Source: Solidesulfovibrio magneticus RS-1
Lineage (GTDB): Bacteria; Desulfobacterota; Desulfovibrionia; Desulfovibrionales; Desulfovibrionaceae
Assembly: GCF_000010665.1 (NCBI RefSeq)
Contig: NC_012796.1
Span: 62,001-126,000 of the forward strand
Direction: 5' to 3'
DNA length: 64,000 bases
A model generated the notes under the pieces. It was not told the origin of the DNA. It saw nothing but the letters and a program-made list of their open reading frames with translations, and ran no database searches. Made by a program: the position numbers and the translations under genes. Of this stretch, positions 36,675 to 45,497 are shown in pieces; position 1 is the first letter of the stretch, and every line of letters begins with the position of its first letter.

Positions 36675-36896
36675 ATGCTTCAGCCATTAACCATCCTAGG
36701 CAAGCAGGATCATTTCGATCCAAAAGATATCCTGACTGCCCCTATTGATGCTATCGTCTGTTACTGCGGCAACGTAACAAAAGGGCAGGTGCTTGATGCC
36801 ATCAGCGACGGGGCAAAAACACTTGCTGAAATCAAAGAGTCTACAGGGGCTTGTACTTCTGCTAGCTGCAAGGAACTTTCGCCACGTAGACGGTGA
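36675..36896 (+). CDS. BFD-like [2Fe-2S] domain protein
   Basis: 73 aa. Residues 26-70 match a BFD-like [2Fe-2S] binding domain: IVCYCGNVTKGQVLDAISDG, then KESTGACTSASCKELSP. The cysteine set C-x-C...C-x4-C is complete. GAGGG precedes the ATG. Such small proteins store or hand over electrons or iron; here no partner is adjacent and the C-terminus ends in Arg residues soon after the last cysteine, so it may be truncated. It lies between the two copies of the direct repeat. Confidence 0.7.
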   Translation: MLQPLTILGKQDHFDPKDILTAPIDAIVCYCGNVTKGQVLDAISDGAKTLAEIKESTGACTSASCKELSPRRR

Positions 36897-37059
36897 TGTT
36901 CCCCTGAAATTAAAGCCCTCCTAGGTTAGGTGGGTCCATGAAAATCAGTACTTGGTTACTCACGTCAGGTCTGCTTGAATGAGCACAGATGCGGGTTTTT
37001 ACGCAAGAACAGCCCAAGTGAGCACCATGTCGACGGTAGTTTATTCGGCCCCATTGCTT

Positions 37060-37225
37060 TCCTGGACCTGCCCCGTCCGCCCCACCTCGCCGCCAGCCCG
37101 GACACCCCCTGGATTCGCGCGGTAGGCCCCCTTCCTGGGCCGTTCCCCTTGTCCTGGGGCCTTTGTCCCCCTGGCCTGGTCCCGCTCCAGGGTGGCCCTC
37201 CTAGGGTGAACGTACGGTTTCTCTA
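37060..37225. repeat. Dispersed repeat R2, copy 3
   Basis: CCCGGACACCCCCTGGATTC, CCTTCCTGGGCCGTTCCCC, GGCCCTCCTAGGGTGAACG. Same order of blocks as 36036-36190, with scattered changes. Confidence 0.8.
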
Positions 37226-37304
37226 GGGCTTGGGACATCGGCAGGAAATGCGCATAAATTTTCCAGCGAACTTACTGACCTTTTCCCCGCCTGCCTGAAT
37301 TCAC

Positions 37305-37476
37305 CTCGAAAAAAGCACTAGACAGCGTTGGGCCGCGAGCCTATATCTTAGTCGTGTCCCTAGTGAAGGTTGTGAGCAATCTTAACGGAGGCGATGCCAA
37401 TGGGTGAATCAATTGTCGGAGAGTTTCCCTCGCGGTAGAGCACTTGAAGGCCAGTAAAAAATGAAATCTGGCAAGC
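37305..37476. repeat. 172-base direct repeat, copy 2
   Basis: Second copy of 36288-36459. The 14-codon frame becomes MPMGESIVGEFPSR. The kinase remnant is cut after its fifth codon and the sequence diverges. Confidence 0.85.
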
Positions 37477-37561
37477 TGCAGGTGTGGCAAACACTAGCTC
37501 TACGTTCATAGTCGAGGAGCAATCGTCAACCCATAAGTCTTTCCAAGCAACGTAACATTAC

Positions 37562-37600
37562 TGGCCCCGACCTGTACCGTCGGGGCCTTTCTTTTTTGCA
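37562..37600 (+). terminator. Strong terminator without an obvious gene upstream
   Basis: GGCCCCGAC, CTGTACC loop, GTCGGGGCC, then TTTCTTTTTT. The nearest plus-strand gene ends at 36896, so it may end a small RNA from the repeat-rich stretch. Confidence 0.8.
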
Positions 37601-37696
37601 GTAGGAGGGCTGGTGAAGCAGAGATTTGCCCCAATAGGCACGCCAAGGACGCCTCGGATTTGGTTAATGTCCATTATTTCAATATGATAAATACGA

Positions 37697-37880
37697 TTTT
37701 GGACATTTGGACATTTGCAGTGCATCCCTGGAAAAAATTGAAGGGCGAGAGGCAAATGCTCCTTTGGCCGCTTGCCCTGGACCTCCAGACTGAGCGGTGG
37801 CGAGGATTGTGCCGCAGTGATAGCCGGAGCTAGAACTACGGCGACGGGGATTTGCCGGGGCCGTTTGGTCTTCCTGGTCC
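37697..37880. repeat. Dispersed repeat R1, copy 2
   Basis: TTTTGGACATTTGGACATTT, GCAGTGCATCCCTGG, GAAAAAATT; later GGTCTTCCTGGTCCTGTCCC at about 37867. Part of the tail differs from copy 1. Confidence 0.7.
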
Positions 37881-37905
37881 TGTCCCCTGGCTGCGGCCAC
37901 GGCCA

Positions 37906-37945
37906 TTTTGGACATTTGGACTTTTGAAGTGCATCCCAGAAAAAA
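37906..37945. repeat. Dispersed repeat R1, copy 3 (head only)
   Basis: TTTTGGACATTTGGACTTTT, then GAAGTGCATCCCAGAAAAAA. Confidence 0.75.
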
Positions 37946-37999
37946 TCTTCGTCAGCGAACATAGCCTCCGCGCCGCTTAGCCCGGGCCAGCTCTGCCAC

Positions 38000-38359
38000 T
38001 CAGAATTGAAGCTCCGGCACTTCAACCCCAGTACCCTTCTCGATCCACTCTGCTACGAGACGGCGATGGCAGAATTCGCCGGCTTTTTCGAAGCATAATA
38101 AAGTAGCGTCATCACCGAAGATTCTTATAATTTCATCTAGAACTTCTTGGGGGTTAAGCTTTGACAAGACGACGCGATAATATTCTTCGGTATATTGTTC
38201 GACTGTGATCGACCCTTTCTTCCAATAATCAACGAGATACATGGGCGGGGCAAGTTTTTTGTATTCTCTTGATTTTGTACCCCATCGGTATTTTTGTTGT
38301 GAAATGGCTACGGGATTTTTGATTTTTTTCTCTTGTGCATAATATGATGTGGTTATCAT
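38000..38359 (-). CDS. DUF488-family protein
   Basis: 119 aa. The family block is ATLLCFEKAGEFCHRRLVAE followed by WIEKGTG, where Cys-His-Arg is the DUF488 signature. YWKKGSITVEQYTEEYYRVV precedes it. DUF488 proteins are widespread, small and uncharacterised, common on plasmids and islands. The first ~40 residues (QEKKIKNPVAISQQKYRWG) are unusual for the family. It is the only minus-strand gene in the left half of element B, surrounded by R1 repeats, and may be an independent acquisition. Confidence 0.75.
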   Translation of the reverse strand: MITTSYYAQEKKIKNPVAISQQKYRWGTKSREYKKLAPPMYLVDYWKKGSITVEQYTEEYYRVVLSKLNPQEVLDEIIRIFGDDATLLCFEKAGEFCHRRLVAEWIEKGTGVEVPELQF

Positions 38360-38476
38360 GGCCAGTCCTGTGGTTTTGAAGTGCGTTCTCGTTTATTTCG
38401 TTGCCACAGAAGCCGCCTGAAGTCACCTTGATTTCAGCCCGCTGAGGAGACGCTCCCTGCACCCTTGGCGAGTGAG

Positions 38477-38660
38477 TTTTGGACATTTGGACTTTTCGAG
38501 TGCATCCCATGAGATTTTTGGCCCCGTGACGCTCGCCGCCGGCGGTTTTGACCGAGGCTGATGCAGTGATGGGTGCAGGGATTAGTCGGTTGTAGCGCAA
38601 GGGACTGGGGTTTTACCAAGGCCGGGTGGTCTTCTCGGACTTGGCCCGTGTCGGCCACTG
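38477..38660. repeat. Dispersed repeat R1, copy 4
   Basis: TTTTGGACATTTGGACTTTT, CGAGTGCATCCCATGAG, TTTTTGGCC; then a partial tail ending CCGTGTCGGCCACTGG, which is also seen after the copy at 60575. The stretch 38660-39039 that follows has no gene or other signal I can name. Confidence 0.7.
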
Positions 38661-39039
38661 GAAAATTTCAGGTGAAAGATACTGTCCCGTGAGACCCCGA
38701 TAATCCACTAGCAGTTTCTCGCTGTCGGCGTCGAAAGCTGATTCTGTAGAGCAAATTGACTCTTGACTTTTTAGTTGGGCCCGTGGCATTTGACTCTCAC
38801 CCATTAAAAAGCGCCCCAAATACTAGGCGGTGGGTTTCATAATAATCTGGCCAAATAGTCAATAATGCCGCTTTAGCCGGCATATCCTCCTAGCTCCGCC
38901 AATTCAAAAAAACCGTTGAGATAATTTGTCGAGTGCCTTTCGCTATGGTGTTAGGGGCTTTCCCCTTTCCTCGCCATAGTTTCGGCACGCGCGGCCAAAT
39001 GGTTTTTTCTGCTTTCATCTATAAGCTTAGGAGCCAGCT

Positions 39040-40860
39040 ATGGTTTCTTCGTTTAAGTCTTCTCTCCTGGGCAATGGCCAGGGTCTCTGTTCGTCTGCGG
39101 TTAAAGTTGATGATGCGCAATCTTTCGGATCGTGTCCGAAAACATGCCCCCCCCAGAGCATCGTAAGCGGGCACCAGCGCTCCGGAAAGGTTAAGCAACA
39201 AACCTCGCCGCCGTGGCCAGCACAATGCCTCGATCCCCAGGCGGACCCGGCCCGCACATGTCCTGTCGGGGCGGAGGCCGCGTTCACTGAGGTCATGCCC
39301 ATCTCACAGCCCGAGGGCGTCGCTCTCCCCAATGCGGCAAATGTTGTGAATGTCTTTGGCAACTTCAACGTTGGACTCACTGCGCCCAGTCAAGGGCTGC
39401 GGCCGATCTTCGCCTATCCACTTACGGATTTGGGGAACGCCCAGAAGTTCTACCGCGTTTACAATAAATTCTTCATGTATGATCATGAGAGTGCACAATG
39501 GGTCGGGTGGGACAACGACAAGAAGCGCTGGCTTACCGGGAGATTAGCCCGTCAACTGATGATGCGCTTCGTGATGAAGCTGGTTGACGAACTGTACCGT
39601 CAGGCCAAGTCCCTCCGCCCTTTGCGCACTCGTAATGGGGAGGAGGTGACGCCGGAAGAGGCCCTCGCTTGGGCCAAGGCTACATCGCAGAACAGCCGTA
39701 AGAAGGCTGTGCTGGAAATGGTCCGCGACCTGCCCAAAGTGCGGGTAGCCAAGGCCGAACTTGATAGCGACCCCTACCTGCTCGGCGTAGCCAACGGCGT
39801 CCTTGATTTGCGGACCGGGACGCTGATCGAGAACCGCCCTGAACTGCGCATCACGCGCTACGCCAGTGCCGCTTACCGCCCGGATGCCGAAGCACCGATC
39901 TTCCAGGGCTTCATGCGCCAGATTTGCCTGGGCCGCCAGGATCTCGTGGACTTTCTCCAGGAAGTTTTCGGCTATGCCCTGTCTGGACTCATCAAGGAGC
40001 ACGCCTTCTTTATCCTGGTGGGAACAGGTGCGAATGGGAAGTCGACGCTCGTGGAAATCTTCCTCTATCTGCTCGGCGAGTACGGTATTGGGATGCCCGG
40101 GCACGCGTTTTTAAAGTCCAATTCCCGTGCTATTCGCAACGACATCGCTCGGTGGCCCGGTATTCGCTTGGGGACAATCGCCGAGGCCAACGATGGCATG
40201 TCCTTCGACGAGTCGCTGCTGAAACGTAGCGTAGCCGGTGATGTCATGACTGCTCGCTTTATCGGGAAGGAATATTTCGATTTCCATCCTGTCGCGAAAT
40301 TCTTCCTGTCCGTCAACACGCTGCCCAAGATTACGGGGGCGGACAATGGAATTTACCGCCGCTTGGTCGTCATTCCCTTCGACGGCGATTTTCAGGCCAC
40401 GATGGACCGCGACCTCCCGGAAAAGTTGAAGGCCGAGATCGATGGAATCCTGGCCTGGGCCGTTCAGGGTTTCCTCCGTTGGCAGGCGCGCGGCCATCTC
40501 GTGAAGCCCGACTGCGTGGTCGAAGCCTGCAAGGCGTATCGGGCCGAGATGGACACGGTACAGTCCTTCCTGGACGAGTGCTGCATCCTTGATCCGAACG
40601 TCTCGACGCCGCTTGGCGTCTTGTATGAGGCTTACAAGAACTGGGCCAAGGGCGCGGTCGTCGACCCTGCCAACCTGCACTTGTTCGGAACCCTGATGGG
40701 TCAGAAGGGCTTCAAGAAGGTCAAGTCCGGGACATGGCGTTGGAAAGGTGTCGCCCTCAAAGCCGCGCCCACGGTCGTCAAGCCCAGTCCTTTCGGGATG
40801 ACCACCCCGCCGCCGTCTGCGGTTGCCAGTGCTTCCTCGTTCGCCGGCATGCCGCAGTAA
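39040..40860 (+). CDS. Phage/plasmid primase-helicase, P4 family (D5-like)
   Basis: 606 aa. Residues ~130-260 form the D5_N-like region. Walker A is GTGANGKST at about 330, and the superfamily 3 helicase continues through PGIRLGTIAEANDGMSFDES, RSVAGDVMTARFIGKEYFDF, KFFLSVNTLPKITGADNGIY and RRLVVIPFDGDF. The N-terminal primase part is not obvious, so it may be helicase only. AGGAG precedes the ATG at 39040. Such proteins unwind the origin of satellite phages and plasmids. Codon use is GC-rich compared with genes after 46 kb. Confidence 0.88.
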   Translation: MVSSFKSSLLGNGQGLCSSAVKVDDAQSFGSCPKTCPPQSIVSGHQRSGKVKQQTSPPWPAQCLDPQADPARTCPVGAEAAFTEVMPISQPEGVALPNAANVVNVFGNFNVGLTAPSQGLRPIFAYPLTDLGNAQKFYRVYNKFFMYDHESAQWVGWDNDKKRWLTGRLARQLMMRFVMKLVDELYRQAKSLRPLRTRNGEEVTPEEALAWAKATSQNSRKKAVLEMVRDLPKVRVAKAELDSDPYLLGVANGVLDLRTGTLIENRPELRITRYASAAYRPDAEAPIFQGFMRQICLGRQDLVDFLQEVFGYALSGLIKEHAFFILVGTGANGKSTLVEIFLYLLGEYGIGMPGHAFLKSNSRAIRNDIARWPGIRLGTIAEANDGMSFDESLLKRSVAGDVMTARFIGKEYFDFHPVAKFFLSVNTLPKITGADNGIYRRLVVIPFDGDFQATMDRDLPEKLKAEIDGILAWAVQGFLRWQARGHLVKPDCVVEACKAYRAEMDTVQSFLDECCILDPNVSTPLGVLYEAYKNWAKGAVVDPANLHLFGTLMGQKGFKKVKSGTWRWKGVALKAAPTVVKPSPFGMTTPPPSAVASASSFAGMPQ

Positions 40861-40921
40861 TCCTCCCGAGCAACCATCTGCGGGGGCTACGGCCCCCGCC
40901 ATTCCCTTACGGAGATTTGCT

Positions 40922-41686
40922 ATGACGACGCCCCTGAATCAAGCCAGCCTGGGGTTGGCAAAAGAATATAGTCTCACGCAGGCCGAGTACCATGCCCTTG
41001 TGCGTGGATTCAAAATCGCTATGAAGTTCAATCCTCCGTCGTTGGTCTTGCAAAATTCCAACCTCATGGCGTTCACCGAAGACCGTATGGCATTCATTCA
41101 AGCGGATTATCATTCGTCGGAAAAGGATCCTTTGGTCAAGCCGCTCGTTACCATGGCGTTCGTGCCAGACAAGGCCGTCATCAAGGAGGCGAAGGCAATC
41201 CGTGGCGAGGGTAATGTTCGCATTAGCTTTAAGGCAGAGCATTGCCACATCCATGGCGATCATACCGATGCTAGTTTTCCTGCGATACCAGTACCAGATG
41301 GCGCTTACTTCGCCATGCCACCCATCTCGTGGTTCGGCGCCAAACTGTCGGAGTACGATTCGAAGGACTTTGGCAAGTACATTGGTAAGATCGGCAAGGG
41401 AAAAGAAGCGGTGCATCTCGCCGTATACGGTGACCAACTTGAGCAAGTCTGGGTCAATGGGGCGAGTGGACCTTATACCTTCACGGCAGGAATGGCCGAG
41501 CGCCTCGCCAGCCGTATTCCGAGCTTGGTGCTCAAATCACAGGTTGCATTCCGGTTCATCGGCCACAAGCAGACACTTCAAATCGGGACGTTGAACGATC
41601 AATACGTTCTTCGCGCCACCACCCCTATCGACATGGGTGTTGACTTGGTTGTCACCGAGGTCTTGGACGTCGTGTCCGCCAGCTAG
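40922..41686 (+). CDS. Hypothetical protein, possibly sliding-clamp-like
   Basis: 254 aa with a clear start (ACGGAG before ATG). It is rich in beta strands: KFNPPSLVLQNSNLMAFTED, NVRISFKAEHCHIHGDHTD, KSQVAFRFIGHKQTLQIGTL. This vaguely recalls the repeating strands of a processivity clamp, which would suit its place next to a primase-helicase. The match is only by eye and the family is not recognised. It is followed at 58 bases by the TGT-like gene. Confidence 0.55.
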   Translation: MTTPLNQASLGLAKEYSLTQAEYHALVRGFKIAMKFNPPSLVLQNSNLMAFTEDRMAFIQADYHSSEKDPLVKPLVTMAFVPDKAVIKEAKAIRGEGNVRISFKAEHCHIHGDHTDASFPAIPVPDGAYFAMPPISWFGAKLSEYDSKDFGKYIGKIGKGKEAVHLAVYGDQLEQVWVNGASGPYTFTAGMAERLASRIPSLVLKSQVAFRFIGHKQTLQIGTLNDQYVLRATTPIDMGVDLVVTEVLDVVSAS

Positions 41687-41744
41687 CGCATCGAAAATAA
41701 ACCGGGGCTGCGACGGATGTCGTGGCCCTGGTAAGGATATGATC

Positions 41745-43061
41745 ATGTCGAAATATGTACACGTAGCGAGTAAGCCGCAAGGAAAAGGCTTTGACTATGA
41801 TAGGGCCATCATGCCCAAGAATAAGCTCTGCCTGTACTCCATTATCGGCGGTATGCAGCAGTACGACTTCAATACGCATACTCTTCACGACGAACTGATG
41901 TCGATACAAGAATACACAGAGCGCTATGTTCGGCCAATCGATGGTGAAATATTCATCGACTCTGGCGGGTACTCAATCATCCAGGGGGCGGTCCACCCGA
42001 AAGCAGTTCCGAGATTCGTTCAATGCTACAATGCTATGTTGGATATGAAAGCAGGTGCGTTCGACAAAGTCTTCTCGCTCGATATCCCGTGGAGCAAAGT
42101 GTTCACGGAGATGAATACGAAGCAGAAAATCATGGAGCTTAACGATTACGCCCTGTCCACGGCACGTGACATCCTGCTTGCCAACGCCGAGGCCTTGGAG
42201 CGCTTCAGTTTCGTGTGGCATTTTAAGATGCCGGCCCAGTACGCGATCTGGGACCACCTGTTTGCGAAGCACGGCCTCAACCAGATCATCAGGCACCGCG
42301 CCATCGGTGGCATGGTGGCTCTGCGTGGGATCACCGGGATCAAGTTCAGCCCGTTCATCGGCATGGCCTATCGCTGCCTGCTGGACTACCTGGACGCCGG
42401 CCGGTTCGACCTGGATTTCACCCTCCACTTCCTGGGTCTGTACCTGCCATATGACCGGTTTGAAATGACGATTCTGGACGGACTCTTCGCCCGCTACCTG
42501 GGAGGGGAGGCCCAGGCCGTGACCACGTACGACTCCATCAACCCTCTTCAGGTGACCCGGGCGAAAACGGACATCCCCCTGTTCGAATTCACCGGCTCCG
42601 GCCTGACCGTCTACAACAACCTCACCGATGCGCCGGCCGGCATCCTGGATCACGTCTATGGCGAGCCAGAGCTCATCGGGCACGTCCAGGAAGAAATCGC
42701 ACGTCGCCAGTCTGGGGCACGCCTTCAGCAGGCTAGCTCGCTCGGGCCGCTCAACATCTACAGCCACCAGCAGGTTAACCACTTCTTCGAGTATGTCGTC
42801 GCCGCACACGGCCTCGCCGAGGTCTTCTTCCAGGAATGGAGCCTGACCAAAATCAACGGGCATTATGCCGGCGTCCTTGGGACGCTCGCGAAGTCCTACC
42901 CGGCGCTGTTCACGAAGCACACCTGCGGCGCAATTATGCGGAACGTGGCCATCACTTACGAGTTCCACCGCTGGTACGTCGATGATCGCTCGCGTGCCGG
43001 ACTGGAGTCGTTGATCCTGTCCAATATCCGTAAAATCGGCTTCCCCGGTCGCTTGGCTTAG
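41745..43061 (+). CDS. TGT/DpdA-like transglycosylase, element B
   Basis: About 438 aa. TGT active-site blocks are in order: D72 in GEIFIDSGGYSIIQG (base-binding Asp), D113 in KVFSLDIPWSKV, RHRAIGGMVALRG (Gly-Gly loop) at about 175, LHFLGLYLPYDRFEMTIL, and D253 in AVTTYDSINPLQVTRAK as the nucleophile. The zinc-binding cysteines of canonical tRNA enzymes are missing, which is typical of the DpdA branch that puts 7-deazaguanine into DNA. AAGG lies 8 bases before the ATG at 41745. A radical-SAM gene follows 57 bases on; no deazaguanine synthesis genes are present, so preQ0 would come from the host. Confidence 0.72.
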   Translation: MSKYVHVASKPQGKGFDYDRAIMPKNKLCLYSIIGGMQQYDFNTHTLHDELMSIQEYTERYVRPIDGEIFIDSGGYSIIQGAVHPKAVPRFVQCYNAMLDMKAGAFDKVFSLDIPWSKVFTEMNTKQKIMELNDYALSTARDILLANAEALERFSFVWHFKMPAQYAIWDHLFAKHGLNQIIRHRAIGGMVALRGITGIKFSPFIGMAYRCLLDYLDAGRFDLDFTLHFLGLYLPYDRFEMTILDGLFARYLGGEAQAVTTYDSINPLQVTRAKTDIPLFEFTGSGLTVYNNLTDAPAGILDHVYGEPELIGHVQEEIARRQSGARLQQASSLGPLNIYSHQQVNHFFEYVVAAHGLAEVFFQEWSLTKINGHYAGVLGTLAKSYPALFTKHTCGAIMRNVAITYEFHRWYVDDRSRAGLESLILSNIRKIGFPGRLA

Positions 43062-43118
43062 TCCAGGCTGCCGGGGCAACCCGGTGACCCTGATAAACGT
43101 TAACCCTAGGAAGAACCT

Positions 43119-44057
43119 ATGGTCAAAATAGTCGCAAGAAAATGCACGATCACGCGGTCGCAGGAGTTCGAGAAAAAGACGTTGGCAACCCATGCCCTTA
43201 ATGTCGGCGTCCTGTGTGGCCATGGCTGCCTTTACTGCTCCACCCCGGCCATTCTGCGGACGCAGTCGAAGCTGTTCCCGGAATACGACGGTTCGGCGTT
43301 CAAAGCATTCGCTGCCGGCGCGGCTGCCGTCGATCCCACGACGCCGGATCGGCTTGGTCCAGAACTGGCCGCTTTGAAACCCACGGACACCGTAATGCTG
43401 AGCACGCTGACCGATGCTTGGAGCCCGGAGGCTCAGGAGTTCGACCTGGGCCGGAGGTGTCTGGAGAAGCTTTTGCGTGAGTCGAAGGCCCGGGTGCGTA
43501 TCCTGACGAAAAACGCCGCCGTGGTAAACGAGTTGGACCTGCTGGCTGAGTTTCGGGAGCGTGTCATCCTGGGATTAAGCATCACGGCACCGCTTTCCAA
43601 GGCGAAGGTGGCAGAGGTGTTGGAGCCAAGGGCATCCAGTATCCAGGAACGGTTGGGCGCTCTCCAGGCCGCCCATGAAGCTAAGGTGCCCATCTTCGGA
43701 ATGCTTTGTCCTTGCATGCCGGGCGTGGCGGATCGGCCTGACGACTTGGACGAGATGCTGGACATGATAAAGCCCTTCGCCCCGGAAGCGATCTGGGCCG
43801 AGCCGGTTAATGCACGCGGTCCCGGACTTCGCCTGTGTCAGGAGGCCCTTGCCGACGCCGACTTCATCGCCATCGCCAATGAAGTCCGGTTTATCCGGGG
43901 GCAGCGGGAGCACCTTGATTATACCGCCAGATTGATCGGAAATCTGAACGTGGCGGCGGCTGGTGTCGGACTCAAATCCCTTTTGAAAATCCTCGTCTAC
44001 CAAGACGGGGAGGGCTTTCGCGGGGATGGAAGCTCCGTTATCTGGCTGAAGGGCTGA
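43119..44057 (+). CDS. Radical-SAM protein, SPL-like, first paralogue
   Basis: 312 aa. The cluster motif is C33-GHG-C37-LY-C40 in VGVLCGHGCLYCSTPAIL. Other parts follow the SplB-like half barrel: DTVMLSTLTDAWSPEAQEFD, VRILTKNAAVVNELDLL, VILGLSITAPLSKAKV, and ending LKILVYQDGEGFRGDGSSVI. It is cotranscribed with the TGT-like gene. A homologue of equal length lies at 46411. Radical-SAM enzymes of this group repair or rearrange nucleobases or peptides; the substrate is unknown. Linked to a transglycosylase, further modification of the base is a possibility. Confidence 0.8.
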   Translation: MVKIVARKCTITRSQEFEKKTLATHALNVGVLCGHGCLYCSTPAILRTQSKLFPEYDGSAFKAFAAGAAAVDPTTPDRLGPELAALKPTDTVMLSTLTDAWSPEAQEFDLGRRCLEKLLRESKARVRILTKNAAVVNELDLLAEFRERVILGLSITAPLSKAKVAEVLEPRASSIQERLGALQAAHEAKVPIFGMLCPCMPGVADRPDDLDEMLDMIKPFAPEAIWAEPVNARGPGLRLCQEALADADFIAIANEVRFIRGQREHLDYTARLIGNLNVAAAGVGLKSLLKILVYQDGEGFRGDGSSVIWLKG

Positions 44058-44208
44058 TCGGGTCGGCAACAAGCATCGCCATTCCACCAGGGCAGAAGGC
44101 AGGAGGGGTAGCCGCAAGGCTCCCCCTCTTTCCTAATTATTTCTAAAAGCCGGTGTGTCTAGCTTCAGAAGTGAGCCTATTTATTATGGATTCAGGCGCT
44201 TCTGGGAG

Positions 44209-44250
44209 TGTTTGGACATTTGGACATTTGAAGTGCATCCCAGAAAAATT
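44209..44250. repeat. Dispersed repeat R1, copy 5 (head only)
   Basis: GTTTGGACATTTGGACATTT, GAAGTGCATCCCAGAAAAAT, followed by a second GGTGCATCC. It lies in the gene-free gap 44058-44460 between the radical-SAM and MucR-like genes; nothing else is seen there. Confidence 0.75.
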
Positions 44251-44460
44251 TGCGGTGCATCCTTTGAAAAAGGAAGTAGCTTCCGGTTCTGCGCGTCTCA
44301 TTTTCTTTTTAGGCGATCGTCGCAAGTCAATGTAGTTGTCAAACGCGACGATCCAGCTCATTCAATAAATTTATCTTGACAGGAACCATTTTGTTGCGAT
44401 CTTGTTTGGCGACAGATCGCATATCTCAGAATCTACCACCAACCTGCCAAGAGGGACAAT

Positions 44461-44868
44461 ATGGACGACTATCTTCAAAGCGCCCTTGAGATCGTGAAAG
44501 CCCAGGCCAGTGCGCGACCCATGACAGAAGACGAGATCATCAGCATGGTCAGGTCCGTGGCAAACGGCATCGCCGCCGTGAGCTCGGGCCAACTGGTCGC
44601 CAGCGAAGCCGAAAGCGCCGCTCCGGCCATGGACCCGAAGAAGGCCATCAAAGAAGCTTCGATTACATGCCTTGAGTGCGGGAAGTCCTTCAAGGTCATC
44701 ACCAAGAAGCATCTTGCCACCCACGGTCTCACCACTGAAGAGTACAAAGCAAAATATGGCTACAAGAAAACCCAGCCCCTTGCTTGCAAATCCCTGGCCC
44801 GGGACCGCCGCAACAAGATGAAAGACATGAAGCTGTGGGAACGCAGAACTAAAGCCAAGACCGAATAG
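44461..44868 (+). CDS. MucR/Ros-family transcription regulator (element B)
   Basis: 135 aa, the usual MucR length. The zinc finger is ITCLECGKSFKVITKKHLAT then HG, followed by the conserved LTTEEYKAKYGYKKTQPLAC and KSLARDRRNKMKDMKLWERR. These repressors bind AT-rich DNA and often control exopolysaccharide or mobile-element genes. The ATG follows GAGGG. It sits before the small conserved gene as in element A, but here in the same direction. Confidence 0.9.
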   Translation: MDDYLQSALEIVKAQASARPMTEDEIISMVRSVANGIAAVSSGQLVASEAESAAPAMDPKKAIKEASITCLECGKSFKVITKKHLATHGLTTEEYKAKYGYKKTQPLACKSLARDRRNKMKDMKLWERRTKAKTE

Positions 44869-44916
44869 GCCTATTATTTCCATTCGATGCCGCCCCGCCT
44901 GATGCGGCTCCCCCTC

Positions 44917-44952
44917 AGCCCCGGTGCGCCTCCCCGTACTGGGGCTTTTTCG
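44917..44952 (+). terminator. Terminator after the MucR-like gene
   Basis: AGCCCCGGTGCG paired with CGTACTGGGGCT, then TTTTTCG. Confidence 0.7.
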
Positions 44953-45272
44953 TAAGAGGCATGCTGATGTCCTTCGCCGTAGTTGTCGTCGCTGGACCGC
45001 GCCCTTTTCTTGCCTTCCCGCCGGTTACCGACACCCTCTTTCTCGTGATCTGAAACACTGAGGTGGATCGGCCGCGTCTCCTGATCCAAATCTCGCTCGC
45101 TCACAGCTCTTAAAATCTCACACAGTCACCGTATCCACCTGAAGCATTGCGGTTTTTTTCGCATCGGCATCACCGCCCCCCTCCGTCCCCTTTTCTTCCC
45201 CCGTGACCGACCCCTTGCCCCAGGGTATCCTTCCCCAAATCAATCACTGGTGTATACATGGGAGGATATCAA
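44953..45272. other. GC-rich gene-free gap before the small conserved gene
   Basis: Rich in C runs (for example CCCCCTCCGTCCCC near 45180). In element A the corresponding gap is also GC-rich. I see no gene; the minus-strand open frame through 44874-45104 looks random. Confidence 0.5.
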
Positions 45273-45497
45273 ATGAAGCAACAACAGTTCGACAGCCTTA
45301 CTCTTAAGGATGAGATCATCAACGCATTTCGTCCAATAGAGCAGATTTTCAAAATAATGGATAAGTCATCACCAGAAGTTTCTGGAGACGTGACTCGTCC
45401 GTATGGCGAGGTCGGTCTTGTGCTTTGCGAAAACTTTCGAAGCAAGCTGGAAGAGATACTATCTTCAATATCACAGGGGGCTAGTAATGACGCCTGA
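45273..45497 (+). CDS. Small conserved element protein (element B)
   Basis: 74 aa, start at 45273 set by GGGAGG; an ATG at 45258 overlaps that site. It shares FRPIEQIFKIMD, KSSPEVSGDVTRPYGEVGL and LCENFRSKLEEIL with the element A protein at 27330. Unknown family. The next gene starts inside its last codons (11-base overlap), so they are coupled. It belongs to the shared backbone. Confidence 0.78.
   Translation: MKQQQFDSLTLKDEIINAFRPIEQIFKIMDKSSPEVSGDVTRPYGEVGLVLCENFRSKLEEILSSISQGASNDA

Noticed and set aside
37558-38025. 155-codon minus-strand frame
   Set aside because: Runs through a terminator and two R1 repeats; the frame is not conserved between copies.
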